The notes below the pieces were generated by a model, which did no database searches, had not been told where the DNA came from, and worked only from the letters and a program-made list of their open reading frames with translations. The position numbers were made by a program, and so were the translations under genes. A DNA stretch of 64,000 nt, taken from positions 147,222,316 to 147,286,315 of the forward strand of contig OW240920.1 in assembly GCA_933207985.1 (NCBI GenBank), given 5' to 3'. Source of the DNA: Pelobates cultripes (Eukaryota; Chordata; Amphibia; Anura; Pelobatidae). This document shows positions 24,590 to 36,195 of the stretch, piece by piece. Within the stretch, counting starts at the first letter, position 1. Each line of letters starts with the position of its first letter.

Positions 24590-24669
24590 TTAACCCCTTA
24601 AGGACCAAACTTCTGGAATAAAAGGGAATCATGGCATGTCACACATGTCATGTGTGCTTAAGGGGTTAA
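24590..24669. mobile_element. 80-bp MITE with TTAA ends
   Basis: Starts ttaaccccttaaggacc and ends cttaaggggttaa. The centre holds catgtcacacatgtcatgtg, another small palindrome. It contains ggaataaaag. Confidence 0.7.
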
Positions 24670-24972
24670 ATAAAAAATGTCTTAACAGTGATACATAGTT
24701 TAAAGGAACACTACAGGTCAGAATAAAAAACATGGATTCCTGGCACAAAAGTGCTGGAATTCAACATTAAGCTGCTGGCCTTCCTCTCTCCAGAGATTAA
24801 AGATGATTTTATGCACCTTTTCTCTTATGCCGCACCCTTCTTGCCGCAGCTGGCCTTACCTAGTCCCACGTGCCTGAGATCTTCAAAATTGATTATCTAA
24901 TGTTTTCCCATAGCAAAGCATTAGGATGCTATTGCACATGCACGGCAAAACGACTCACTGCGACTATTAGCA

Positions 24973-25069
24973 GGTTAGGGTTAGGGTAGGGTTAGGCTAG
25001 GGTAGATTTAGGTTAGCATAGGGTTAGGGTACGGTAGGGTTAGGTTAAGGTAGGGTTGGGATAGGGTTT
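24973..25069 (+). repeat. Degenerate interstitial telomere-like array
   Basis: About 97 bases of ttaggg and variants (tagggt, gttaggct, ggttagcat). The next bases, cggaagtgccgaaccg to catgcacatctcta, look like a dispersed element end, so the array may ride on a transposon rather than mark a chromosome fusion. Confidence 0.8.
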
Positions 25070-26600
25070 CGGAAGTGCCGAACCGAAGTGCTGAAGTCCC
25101 GAATTGCCGAAGTGCAACATTTTTTTTCTTACCCGAATTTCCGAACCGACTGAAGCAAATTTTTGGATCATGCACATCTCTAACGGAAACCAGTGGAACA
25201 TTTGCACTGACTGCTTCACCTATAGAACATTGTCCACAATTACATTTTTACATAACCGCCATATATTCCATTAAAACGTGTAAACTCCTGTTTGCAGCTA
25301 GGGACCTGATATATAAAACGTATCAGGCATTCTTTTTTTCCCCATGTATTGGTTAAGGACTGATGTAATGATGAGATATAATGTTATATAATATGTAATT
25401 AGATATTATATTATAAAAATGCATTTTTGTGTAAAAAAAATTTCATTTATTTTTTGTTTGTTAAAGCTGTATTTAAATAAACTTTTATGATGTAATGAGA
25501 AAATAGTAATGCCTTTAAAGTGTTTGTCTCAACTCCATAGTCACTATAGCTCACTGAAGTGGTTTTGTTGTCAGCATGCCCCGGGGGCCAACTCTGATTA
25601 TGTATCAAACCATTTTCAAATGGCTTGGCACCTGACTGTTCATTTTGTTTACTGAGGCCATTGCACTTATAGATTAGCAATATCACTTTGCCCGGGTTTG
25701 GACCAGATTCATTGGAAAAATGCGTTGGTTAACATGCTCAGCCAATGAATGCTGTCCAAACTTGGGCAGCGAGAATTGGCCTGTGAGCACTGGTAGGATC
25801 CTCAGTTTGTGAGAATAGGTCAAAGACAGTTTGACACTTAACCAGGTGGCTCCATATCCACATATAGCACACCGTAATGGTGGTGCTACCTTGCATGCCC
25901 CTTCTTTTATGATTTGTACAGATATTCTGATTGCCAATAATTATCATTTTCCAGCACTGTGGATATGTTCCAAAATAAATACATCAAATGAAATCATTGT
26001 AGAAAGTATAAAACAAATTTCACCAAGGATTTTTATTTCATTTATATTTCACTAAAGAAATCCCACTTGTACGCTCTTTGAGTTAATTGATCAACTGTAA
26101 TAATGCTGATACCATAAATAAATATATATATCAATATTACATTTTGTAAAGCCTGTGTTCACAAGCACAACAATAATTTTTGAAGAGGAATATTATGTAG
26201 TCATACAAGCAAACCACAATATTTGACTAGCTAGCTCATTTACTTCCGCAGGCTTGGACGAGTCTATGTGGTTTGCATCTCAGTGGATGAGTAAATACTG
26301 CAGATGCTCACCTTCTGAAACAGCTTGAGCTAGGAGAGAAGTAGAAAAGGATTTTTCTTTGAAAATTGCAAGACAAAATCCATCAATCAGAAGAACACTT
26401 TACGTAACAGCAGTAAGAAAATAGAAATAAGCACATCTTTACCATCGATTTACAGCAAATCCATAATTGATCTCTGTTCGATACATTAAAAAATTGGATT
26501 TAGATCTAATGTAATTTGGTGAATGACCTGGAAAGATTTAATAGACATAAAGATCATCGATTAAAGTCAAGACACATCTTAGTAGAAAGTGTCCAACGCG
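25070..26600. other. Intergenic stretch between the CALHM loci
   Basis: AT-rich with repeat fragments. No exon is supported. The promoter of the CALHM3-like exon is expected in the last few hundred bases, but no clear TATA box or initiator can be fixed. Confidence 0.4.
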
Positions 26601-26641
26601 TTTCAGAGAATTACTTTGTATAAGCTCCAAATCCGGTAACC

Positions 26642-26928
26642 ATGGAGAAGTTTAAGATGGTTTTTCAATATTTTCAGTCCAATTCAGAGTCAATAATGAA
26701 TGGAATTTGTGGACTTCTAGCTTTAGCCAGTGTTAAGATGTATAAATCAATGGAATTTAACTGTCCGTGCTTACCAAACTATAATATGGCTTACGGCATG
26801 GGAATAATGTTTGTACCACCGGTGGCTCTTTTCCTTGTTGGTCTTATGGTTAACAGACAGTCGGTGATCATGATTGAAGAATGGAAAAGGCCAACAGGCT
26901 ACCGGAGAAAAGACTTTGCCATAGTGAA
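26642..26928 (+). CDS. CALHM3: CALHM3-like first coding exon, later exons not found
   Basis: An open frame from ATG (context taaccatgg) to the donor gtgaa|gtaagt encodes 95 residues and ends in phase 2, the same intron phase and place as the neighbouring CALHM gene. It begins MEKFKMVFQYFQ and contains FNCPCLPNYNMAYG, a membrane segment, and NRQSVIMIEEWKRP followed by GYRRKD, which I recognise as CALHM1/CALHM3 N-terminal sequence, closest to CALHM3. No plus-strand frame resembling the next exon (Arg-Tyr/Phe-Met-Phe, Ala-Pro-Val-Trp, Cys-Ala-Phe) is visible before CXXC1 at 44 kb. Either a rearrangement removed the rest or the assembly is broken. Under CALHM function it would be a channel subunit; truncated as seen it is unlikely to make one. 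Confidence 0.7.
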
Positions 26929-27261
26929 GTAAGTATTTAATATATGTTTGTTTATTTGTAATTGTAATAACTAAGATAAAAAGCTAAAACATCTATCTAC
27001 TAAAATGTTATTCACAGTGAGTTTAGGTGAACTCAAAATAGGGCTGAAAAGCATTAGCTAAGAGTGCAATTCCGCTTTACATTTTGCAACTTAGTTGTAT
27101 TTATCTTAGTTATTTCTCTGCAGTTCACTATTTGGTAAATTAACCCACAATAACTTTGTTTATAGATTTTATCTTTACGTTCACAGCTGTAATAATGTTG
27201 CCCAGTACCCTAGGCAGGCTAGATTGGGGCCTTCTACAGGCCTTAGCGCTGTTCTGTGACT

Positions 27262-27299
<38 letters not shown>

Positions 27300-28705
27300 T
27301 GGTGGCTGCGTGTGGGAATGATTGAGTGTTCTGTGTGTTAGAGACTGTGTGTAGTGGCTGAGTGTTGTGTGTGTGAAGGAGGCTGTTGGTGTGGGGGAGA
27401 AGCTGAGTGTATGTCATCTGAGTGTTGTGTATGTGGTGGCTGAATTTTGTTTGTGGAGGAGCCTGCATTTTGTATGGGTGGAGAACAGTCTGAGTGTGGC
27501 TGTGTGTTGTGTACTTAGAGTCCAAGTGTGTTGGGAAAGGGAAGTTTTTCTTTTGACCCCCTCCTGCTTACCTTTAGGAGCAAGTGGTCATCCAGTGGAG
27601 GCCATTTTTTGCAGGATCCCCGGTGGTCAGGTGGGGGAACGTGATTCGCACTTCTACCTGGTGTCACTTTAAGAGTTACATTGTGGTCTTAGCATCGTGG
27701 TTTTAGTCAATGACTCAATGTGCTGCTTGCGGCACTCTGGGTAATTGAGAAGTTTTGGGGGACTGCAAGGCATCTCTTGAAGTGATCTTCATCTGATAGA
27801 GATGCAGAGCACAAAACTCCCTCAACGTAGGAGCACAGGGCCAAGCAAGGAGATCTCACAACCAGAGCCGGAGCTCGAGACCAAGACCACGGCCTGTACT
27901 GCATTATGGTCAATCTGGCTCTATTTTTACTGTATGTCTAGCGTATGAGAACACAAAACACTGCAACACAATATAAGGACACCATGAGATGCCTTTATGG
28001 AGTAGAAACATTAATAGAAAATTTTGGGGGAGTTTAAAAAATCTTTTTTAAAAAGTGTTTTAAAAATAGTCCTCACTACTTCCGCCAAAATTTAAACCGT
28101 GTAGGAGAAAACCACAAAATTGGGTGCATTTTGAAACAAAAAAAATATATTTATATTAATAAATGATATATATGATATTATATGATATTCAAAAAGCAAC
28201 ACAAGAAAAAATAACAGAAAATGTGAAAAAGTAACTTTTTCCTAATATGAAATAGCTCAAGGCCTAACCTTTCTATTTTTATTTCAATAATGCAGTCTTG
28301 CACGCTGCAAAGCAAAGGTTTATGGGAGTTGTGGTTTAGCAGTTGATTTTCACTGTTGGTTGGCAGCTGAACTACAACTCCCAGAAATCACTGCTGTCAA
28401 AGAACGTTAAGCGTCAGGGCAGAGCTCAATGCAGAAGATGAAAAGCCTAGGAATTCACAGGAAATACAAGAATTGGTTTATATTTGATCCTTTTTAATTG
28501 TTTCATTCACATATCGTCATAAATTTGGCTACTCATGTCCATGTTTGTCCCGAATGACGTACAGGTTATTATTATATAAAGTGCATTACAAATTTCTCCA
28601 CTTTCTTGTTATGTGCAACTATGCCTGATGCCCCTATCAGACTTATGGCAAAATAGACCTTTGTGTCTTATAATGCGCAGCTTCCATTTTCTTCCAGGGT
28701 GACTT
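26929..28705. other. Gene-free stretch downstream of the CALHM3-like exon
   Basis: Contains a (GT)n microsatellite (27262-27300) and a TG-rich continuation to about 27520. A hairpin around 28322-28385 has the outer inverted motif gggagttgt/acaactccc. No CALHM exon 2 or 3 is found. Confidence 0.45.
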
Positions 28706-30870
28706 CAGGGCCGCCATCAGGGCATGACAACCGCAACGGTTGTCATGGGCCCGGCGGTCCTGGGGGGCCCGGACTGCTCAGGTCGTCCGGGCCCCACATT
28801 CAGTGGGTACATACCGGGTCGCAGGGGGCCCTGCGACCCAGTATGTACCCACAGGGCCAGCCTCTTCTCCTGGGGGGCCCAGCAGCCGGTAACCTCAGGG
28901 CCCCCCAGAGGCTGGCCCTGCTGACACCGGGCGGCGGGCGCGCGAGGGAGCACTCTCTGTGGGCTTCCTCTTCAGCTCCCTCGCGCACCGTACTGATGCC
29001 GGAGCCGGAAGATGAATGAAATTTGAGGGAGGAGGTGGGAAGGAATGAAATGGGAGGGGGTGGGGGAGGAATGGAATGAAATAAAAATGGGAGGGGGGGG
29101 AATGAATGAAATGGAAGGGGAAAGAAATGGAGGGGAAAAGGAATGAAATGGGAGGGGAGGAATGGAATGAAATAAAATGGAGGGGGAAATGAATGAAATG
29201 GAAGGAAATGGAGGGGAAAGCAGGAATGAAACGGGAGGGGGAGGAATGGAACGAAATAAAAACGGGAGGGGGAATGAATGAAACGGAGGGGGAAGAAATG
29301 GAGGGGATGAATGAAAACGGAAGGAGGGGAAGAAATGGGGAAGGAAAAATCGGAATCGAAATAAAATGAGGGGGATGAAAATGGGAGGGGAAAGGAACGC
29401 AGTTCGGAGAGGGGAAATGAATGAAACGGGAGGGAAGGAAATGAAATGGAGGGAAAACGAACAAAAGGAGGGAAGCTGAAACGAAATGGAGGGGAAACGA
29501 ATGGAAGGAGGGGAAGGAATGAAATGGAGGGGAAGGAAATCGAAATGCAGGAGGGGAAAGGAATGAAAATGGGAGGGGAAATCGAATGAAACCTGAGGGG
29601 ATAGGAATTAAACTCTTGAGGGAGGGGGAGGGAGGGGGGAGAGGAAGGAAATTTGAGGCAGGGAGAGGAAGGAAATTTGAGGGACGGGGGGAGAGGAAGA
29701 AAATTTGAGGGACGGGGGAGAGGAGGGAAATTTGAGGGACGGGGGGAGAGGAAGGAAATTTGAGGGATGGGGGAGAGGAAAGAAATTGGAGGGGAGAAGG
29801 AAGGAAATTGGAGAGGGGGAGAAGGAAATGAGAGGGAGGGGGAGAAGAAGGAAATTGAAGGGGGGAAAAGAAGGAAATTGGAGGGGGAAGAAGTAAATTG
29901 GAGAGGGAGGGGGAGAAGAAGGAAATTGGAGAGGGAGGGGGAGAAGAAGGAAATTGGAGGGAGAGGGGGGGAGAAGGAAATTGACGGGGGGAGGGGGAGA
30001 GATTGACATCCATCACACACAATGCACCCCTTGCACACAGAAAAACACACAATGCATTACACACAGACACACGTACACAAGCAATGCATCCCTTACACAC
30101 AGCAACACACAATGCACCCCTTACACACACTCAATGCATCCCTTACAGACGCACACACTGCATCCCATACATACACAAACTCATCTTGCAGCCCTTACAC
30201 ATACAAACACAGATTCACACAATGCATTCCTTTCACACATCAGGACATCCCCCACAGACACACTCCACTACCTGTGAACAAACTCATTGGTGGAACATGA
30301 AGGTGGACCCTGGGACCCAGACCTTGAGCTGTGTAAAGGGCCCTCAAAAAAATGGAGCTGCTTCCTGTTCTCCCAGAACATTGATTTTTGTGACCACAGT
30401 TACAAACCGCCTCCAGAGAGCCTGTTGTACACCAGACGGCAGAATAGAGCCCATCATCATCCTCATCTGGTTGTAAGTAGGCAATCTAGTATATTATTCG
30501 TGGCACTAATCTCTAATTTACTTCACATTAAAGGGACACTATAGTCCCGAGAACCACTGCAGCTTAATGTAGTGGTTCTGGTGTCTAGCCTGTCCCTGCA
30601 GGCCTTTTAATGTAAACACGGCGGCACTGCAGCACTGGTGTTAGTTAACATGGCAGATCATATGGGTGGGGCATTGTGATGTCCCATGGGGGGGCGGCAA
30701 ACTTTACTTTTGCCTAGGGTGGCAAAAATCCTTGCACCGGCCCTGCAGACACTGCATCCCTGTGGGCGGATTCGGGGGGGGCAGCACTTTGGGCGGACTC
30801 AGGTGCAGGCACCGGGGGGCCCAGACCTTGAGCTGTGTCAGGGGCCCCAACATTTCTGATGGCAGCCCTG
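28706..30870. mobile_element. Non-autonomous element with cagggcc ends and purine-rich cargo
   Basis: The left end cagggccgccatcag (28706) pairs with the right end ctgatggcagccctg (30856-30870) with one mismatch. The interior has a GC-rich inverted segment (28800-28920), a 1-kb polypurine array, a CA-rich array with aatgcatccctt motifs (30010-30260), and a truncated T2-like piece from about 30526. No transposase is seen. Confidence 0.45.
29010..30001 (+). repeat. 1-kb polypurine minisatellite
   Basis: The plus strand is almost entirely A and G, in diverged units such as ggaatgaaatgggagggg and gagaggaaggaaatttgagg. Minus-strand frames of 411-416 codons rich in Pro/Ser/Phe are artefacts. Such tracts can form triplex DNA. 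Confidence 0.9.
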
Positions 30871-31261
30871 CCGCTGGTGTGTTCGTATGGAAAGATGGCC
30901 GCCGCCACGTGTTCGTATGCCGAACGGCGCCCACCCAGGGAATACATAGTGTGTTCGGGTAATTGTCAATTGAGGTAAGGGAATAACGATGGGGAAGGTT
31001 AATTAGTGCCACGCTCCTCTCTGGGGTGGCCTGGCTGTTGGGTAGTTTGTTCGTTTGTCAAATGGCACAACTTCAGATGGTTAAAACTAAAATTCTTACC
31101 AAACAACCAGATGATTGACACAGCAGATAGAGGGTTACCTGGTTCTTTCTCAGTGTACTGAACCGTGGCGGATGGAATAAAATACTTTAACAATTAGGGA
31201 TAGGGACAACCAACAATAAAATACGAAGTAATAACACACAGTCTGCTACATACATTAACAA

Positions 31262-31390
31262 CTGCAGGGTGTACCCCAAGATCCACAGGGGCACCACAAC
31301 AACTGCATGTGTACCCTAACATCAGCAGGGGCACCAAAACAACTGCAGGGTGTACCCCAACAACTGCATGTGTACACCTACATCAGCAGA
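31262..31390 (+). repeat. Short minisatellite
   Basis: Three to four diverged units related to aacaactgcagggtgtaccc and catcagcaggggcacca. Confidence 0.6.
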
Positions 31391-31394
31391 GATC

Positions 31395-32575
31395 TCTCAT
31401 CTTTCTTCTTCCCCTTACAATACTTCCCCTAACCTCACTCCCTCTGGTGTTCGATGTTCATTCGAATCTGCTACAGCGGAAGAGGTTTCTGCTCTGCTCC
31501 AGTCCTCCCGCCCCACCACCTGCTCACTAGATCCAATTCCCTCGCATCTCATGCATACTCTTCTTCTCTTTCTCCACCTCACTAAAATTCTCAATCTCTC
31601 TCTCTCCTCTGGCATATTTCCATCGCCCTTCAAACATGCAACTATAACCCCAATTCTAAAGAAGCCCAACCTTGACCCTAACTCCCCATTCAAATACCGT
31701 CCTATCTCGTTACTGCCTTTTGCATCTAAGATCCTTATAAGAGTTGTGTATGCGAGATTGACAGACTTCCTCTAGTCCAACTCTCTGCTAGACCCGCTTC
31801 AGTCTGGATTCTGCGCTAAGCACTCTGTGGAAATGGCACTGACCAAAGTATCCAATGATCTACTCACTGCAAAATCTCATGGTCACTACTCTATCCTAAT
31901 TATCCTTGACCTCTCTGCGGCGTTTGACACCGTTGATCATGAACAGCTTCTTCGCTTTCTCCGCAATATCGGCCTATAAGATATTGCTCTCTCTTGGTGC
32001 TTCTCCTACCTCTCCCAGCGCTCTTTCAGTGTTTCTTTCTCTGGCTCTGCTTCTTCTCCCCAACTCTTCTCTGTTGGTGTCCCCCAAGATTCAGTCCTTG
32101 GTCCTCTACTGTTCTCCATCTGTACTGCCTCCTTTGGTAAACTCATTAGCTCCTTTGGCTTCCAATATCATTTCTATGCATATGACACGCAAATCTATCT
32201 GTCCTCTCCTGATCTCTAACCATCCCTCTTGACTAGTGTCTGACTGCCTCTCTGTGATTTCTAACTGGATGACTGCCCACTTCCTTAAACTCAACTTGAC
32301 CAAAACTGAAATTCTGGTATTTCTTCCCTTAAGTGTTGCTACTCCTGTGTCTGTCTCCCTCCAAGTCAACGGTGCTAGCATCAGGCTTGCTGCCTAGGTG
32401 TTCTCTTTGTTTCCGACCTCTTCTTTATGCCTCATGCTCAGTCTATCGCCAAATCCTGCCGCTTCCATCTCAAAAACATTGCACGCACCAGACCCTACTT
32501 AACGACAGATACGACTAAGGTGCCGGTCCATTCCACTGTCCTTTCTCGCCTTGACTAACGTAATCCACTTTTCAG
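31395..32575 (+). pseudogene. L2-like LINE reverse transcriptase, decayed
   Basis: Shifting plus-strand frames give reverse-transcriptase motifs in the right order: [61 protein letters not shown], then [13 protein letters not shown] and YAYDTQIYL. The last stands where the catalytic YADDTQ belongs and has lost one Asp. Several stops interrupt it. The source is an L2/Maui-type non-LTR retrotransposon; the copy is dead. Confidence 0.8.
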
Positions 32576-32689
32576 TGGTTTTAAGTGCTCCCAACTTGCA
32601 CAGTTAGAGTCCATAATGAATGAGGTGGCGAAGCTCATCTTCCTGTCCGCCCGCACCTCCCACGCCTCACCCTTCTGTCATTGGCTTAC

Positions 32690-33003
32690 CCTTAGGGATC
32701 ATTTATCGGCAACTCTTACTTGCAAGGTTTGGTCTCTCTGAACTCCTACCTGTAAGGTTTAGTTACCAGGATCTCTTACTCTTAAGGATTGCTAACTTGG
32801 TTCTCTTACCTGCAGGGATCAATATCTGGGATATCTTACCCTTATGGATCAGTTACCAAAATCTCTTACTAGTAGGGTTTGGTTACTAAGATCTTTTTTC
32901 TGTAAGAATCCGTTGCCTAGATAAGTTACCCATATAAACTGATAAATATGTCAGAACCTGATATGCGGGACAATTACCCATAGGGATAGGTTACCTGGAT
33001 CAG
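32690..33003 (+). repeat. Degenerate minisatellite, left part
   Basis: Units of about 40-45 bases related to ggttaccaggatctcttact plus taaggat. The array is split by the T2 MITE at 33004-33413 and resumes at 33414-33470. Confidence 0.65.
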
Positions 33004-33413
33004 TTAAAGGACCACTATAGTGCCATGAAAACAAACTAATTTTCCTGGCACTATAGGGTTATTAGGTCCCCCCCACCTTCATGGCCCCCCTCCCGCTGGG
33101 CTGAAGGAGTTAAAACCCATTCAGCCACTTACCTTACCGTGCGCATTCAAACAGCCCCTAGGAAAGCATTACCCAATGCTTTCCTATGGACGTCAGCGTC
33201 TTTTCACTGTGATTTTCACAGTGAGACTCGTGGAAGCGCCTCTAGCGGCTGTCAGTGAGACAGCCACTAGAGGCTGGATTAACCCTCAGTGTAAACATAG
33301 CAGTTTCTATGAAATTGCTATGTTTTCAGCTGCAGGGTTAAAACTAGAGGGACCTGGCACCAAGACCACTTCATTGAGCTGAAGTGGTCTGGGTGCCTAT
33401 AGTGGTCCTTTAA
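33004..33413. mobile_element. T2-type MITE inside a minisatellite
   Basis: TTAAAGGACCACTATAGTGC on the left, inverted CTATAGTGGTCCTTTAA on the right, with TTAA on both sides. The flanking array units show that it landed in an existing tandem repeat. Confidence 0.88.
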
Positions 33414-33747
33414 CTGTAGGGATGGATAACCTCAATCATCTACCGAGATTGGTTACTTGGTGTGACGGTAGCCGCTATCATTGTGGACAGAAGACAGATA
33501 CTTTATGTAGGTCTCAGATTACTCTTCTGTTTTAGTCACTCTGTGTACATTATGGGGAGTGTATAGTGTATTTGTTGTTAGTTATTTTCTTCTTCTTTCT
33601 CCTGTCTTGTTTTTCCAGCAGGGCGTTGTTACATTGTTACAGGGACACGTCCAGACCAGTTCAAAGCGCTTGCCATACCACTCCTTTAAAACTCCCATTG
33701 GTGTCCCTCTGCCCTTATTATAATCTGTCCCCACCCTTGCTTGTAAA

Positions 33748-34040
33748 TTAAAGGAACACTATAGTCACCTAAATTACTTTAGCTAAATAAAGCAGTTTTA
33801 GTGTATAGATCATTCCCCTGCAATTTCACTGCTCAATTCACTGTCATTTAGGAGTTAAATTGCTTCGTTTCTGTTTATGCAGCCCTAGCCACACCTTCCC
33901 TGGCTATGATTGACAGAGCCTGCATGAAAAAAAAATACTGGTTTCACTTTCAAACAGATGTAATTTACCTTAAATAATTGTATCTCAATCTCTAAATCGA
34001 ACTTTAATCACATACAGGAGGCTCTTGCAGGGTCTAGCAA
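33748..34040. mobile_element. T2-related repeat, right end unclear
   Basis: Starts TTAAAGGAACACTATAGTC. Its body differs from the other T2 copies, and I cannot place the second terminus. Confidence 0.5.
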
Positions 34041-34044
34041 GCTA

Positions 34045-34350
34045 TTAAAGGACCACTATAGTGCCAGGAAAACATACTCGTTTTCCTGGCACTATAGTGC
34101 CCTGAGGGTGCCCCCACCCTCAGGGTCCCCCTCCCGCCCAGCTCTGGAAGGGAGAAAGGGGTAAAAACGTACCTTTTTCCAGCACTGGGCGGGGAGCTCT
34201 CCTCCTCCGATCCTCCTCTTCTCCTCCCCGTCTGCTGAATGCGCACGCGCGGCAAGAGCTGCGCGCGCATTCAGCCGGTGACATAGGAAAGCCTTCATAA
34301 TGCTTTCCTATGGACGCTGGGTGTGCTCTCACTGTGAAAATCAGATTAGG
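34045..34350. mobile_element. T2-type MITE, truncated
   Basis: Left TTAAAGGACCACTATAGTGC is followed at once by a hairpin (ccaggaaaac/gttttcctgg). The GC-rich body stops near 34350 without a matching right end. Confidence 0.65.
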
Positions 34351-34489
34351 TGTTGAATCTGCAAACTACAGCTATTATTTTTGTGGGTGCTATACTACAT
34401 TTTTGTACCCTGCCCTGAGCCCAGTGCCACAGCGAATGCAGTGCACTTGCAACTGCATGTGTGCCAAGCACATTACTTTAATCCTGTTC

Positions 34490-34800
34490 TGGTAGCTCAG
34501 TGGGCAACATCTATGCATTTTTAAATACTGCAATTTTTTTGGTGCTAAAAAGTACATTTGCGGCCTGCAGTGCACTTCATATCTGAGAATCAAATAGAAC
34601 CGTCAAATACTGTGGTTACAGCGCATTTTTAAACATTCAAATTCTTTAAGTGCTAAATAGTACAGTTGTGGCCTGCACTTCATATCTGAGAGTCAAATAG
34701 AACCGTCAAATACTGCTGTGACATAGTATTTTAAACATTCAAATTCTTTAGGTGCGAAATAGTACATTTGGGGTGTGCACTTCATATCTGGTGTATGTGT
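34490..34800 (+). repeat. 105-bp tandem repeat, about three copies
   Basis: The motif caaatagaaccgtcaaatac recurs at 34591 and 34696, 105 bases apart. Surrounding units share ttcaaattctttaggtgc-like sequence. It lies upstream of ZBED/hAT-derived DNA and may be its 5' noncoding region. Confidence 0.7.
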
Positions 34801-35597
34801 GCAACACTGGCTAGTTACCGCTTCTCAAGAAAGTGTAAAGACTTTTAAAAAAAGTGAAAAATAAGTGTTATTGTGATCGCTTCATATACAGAAGCATTAA
34901 TATACATTTCTATATTGTGTAAAGACACAACTACAAAGTTAAAAAACAAACACCAAAACAACATGTCAGACAATTTACCTGTGCCTGGCTAGTGTGATAC
35001 AATCAGTCTACATCTTAAAAATGCAATAACCCACAGAAGGTGGGCGAGAATTTTTTTTTTGCAAATGGAACTTTGATTCGAATTTACTACATCGGTCACT
35101 TGTAATATTGTTTCACACCTACAATACTTGTTACTCAGATCTAAGTGATAGAAAACAGATTGATATTTTCTACACTAGAAAATACCAGATAACAAGCTGC
35201 TATATTTAAACCAGTTATCAATAGCTAAGAGTTACTTCAACAATATTGTAATTCTGGGGCAATACCCTCACAAGTCAAACTGAGAGGTCAGTTTATAGGG
35301 AAAACTGTTGCCTGGATAAAATTCTAAAACAATTTCCATTTGTCCTTTGCAGACTTTACATGCTGGAAAAACAGAGGTACCAACTACTGTGGATTTCTGC
35401 AGTGTGCAGACCGGCAAGGAGGGCAGGGTTAAGGAGTGGGTGGAAGATGATGTGGAGGAGAATAAGGTCCTAGACCCCACATGGAATGAATGTCATGCGA
35501 GTGACGTGTGCAGTTTGGAGGAAGAGGCGATGGTCGCACAGAGGCACCAGCACAGCATAAGAGGGAGCAAGGTGCAAAAGTAGAGCGGCCATCCCAT

Positions 35598-35708
35598 AGC
35601 GCTCGTCGGCATGTATTAGCTCTAGAATTACCACAGTTATCCAAGTAGCAGATGGAGCAATCAAAGGAACCATAACTGATTTAATCAGCCATTCGCAGTT
35701 TCACTGTA
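35598..35708 (-). pseudogene. 18S rRNA fragment (early 5' region), antisense
   Basis: The minus strand reads tacagtgaaactgcgaatgg and continues through ggataactgtggtaattcta to catgccgacgagcgct, the universally conserved segment about 75-190 nt into eukaryotic 18S rRNA. Only a few substitutions are visible. At about 111 bases it cannot be a functional rRNA gene. Confidence 0.93.
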
Positions 35709-35935
35709 GCGGCTGTGAGCGCTTTCGGCGTTCTCACCCTGCTGCTGCTCGCCTGTCTGGGCTGCAGCGTAACTTCGGCCTTCCCTCTCACCACCTCATA
35801 TGTGATGTGCCCACAAGGTGGAACTCCACCTTGCACATGCTGGAGAGACTGTACGAGCAGCAGCAGGCGATAGCGGAGTTTCAGCTTCAGCACGCATGGG
35901 TCAGTCGCTCTGCACCAGCGACTGACCCGTGCGTA

Positions 35936-36195
35936 CCCTCCAATAGATCCTCGTTAAAGGATTTAAAGTGGACTCATTCCAATTACAGGGCCTGGAAAGA
36001 ATCCTGTATTGTTATTTATCGTCACTACCTCCCCACGTCGGGAGTGGGTAATTTGCGCGCCTGCTGCCTTCCTTGGATGTGGTAGCCGTTTCTCAGGCTC
36101 CCTCTCCGGAATCGAACACTGATTCCCCGGTACCCGTGGTCACCATGGTAGGCGCAGAAAGTAACATCGAAAGTTGATAGGGCAGACATCCGAAT
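35936..36195 (-). pseudogene. 18S rRNA fragment (second 5'-domain segment), antisense
   Basis: The minus strand runs from attcggatgtctgccctatc through gattccggagagggagcctg and aaggcagcaggcgcgcaaat to cctttaacgaggatctattg, roughly nt 300-560 of 18S rRNA, at high identity. On the minus strand this later part of 18S comes before the earlier part at 35598-35708, so the two pieces are out of order and are not one pseudogene split by an insertion. Confidence 0.93.

Noticed and set aside
28800..30130. Two minus-strand frames of 411 and 416 codons (Pro/Ser/Phe-rich)
   Set aside because: Both follow the polypurine array, which lacks stop codons on the pyrimidine strand.
35598..36195. Possible functional 18S rRNA gene
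   Set aside because: Only two short, out-of-order pieces are present, inside transposon sequence.
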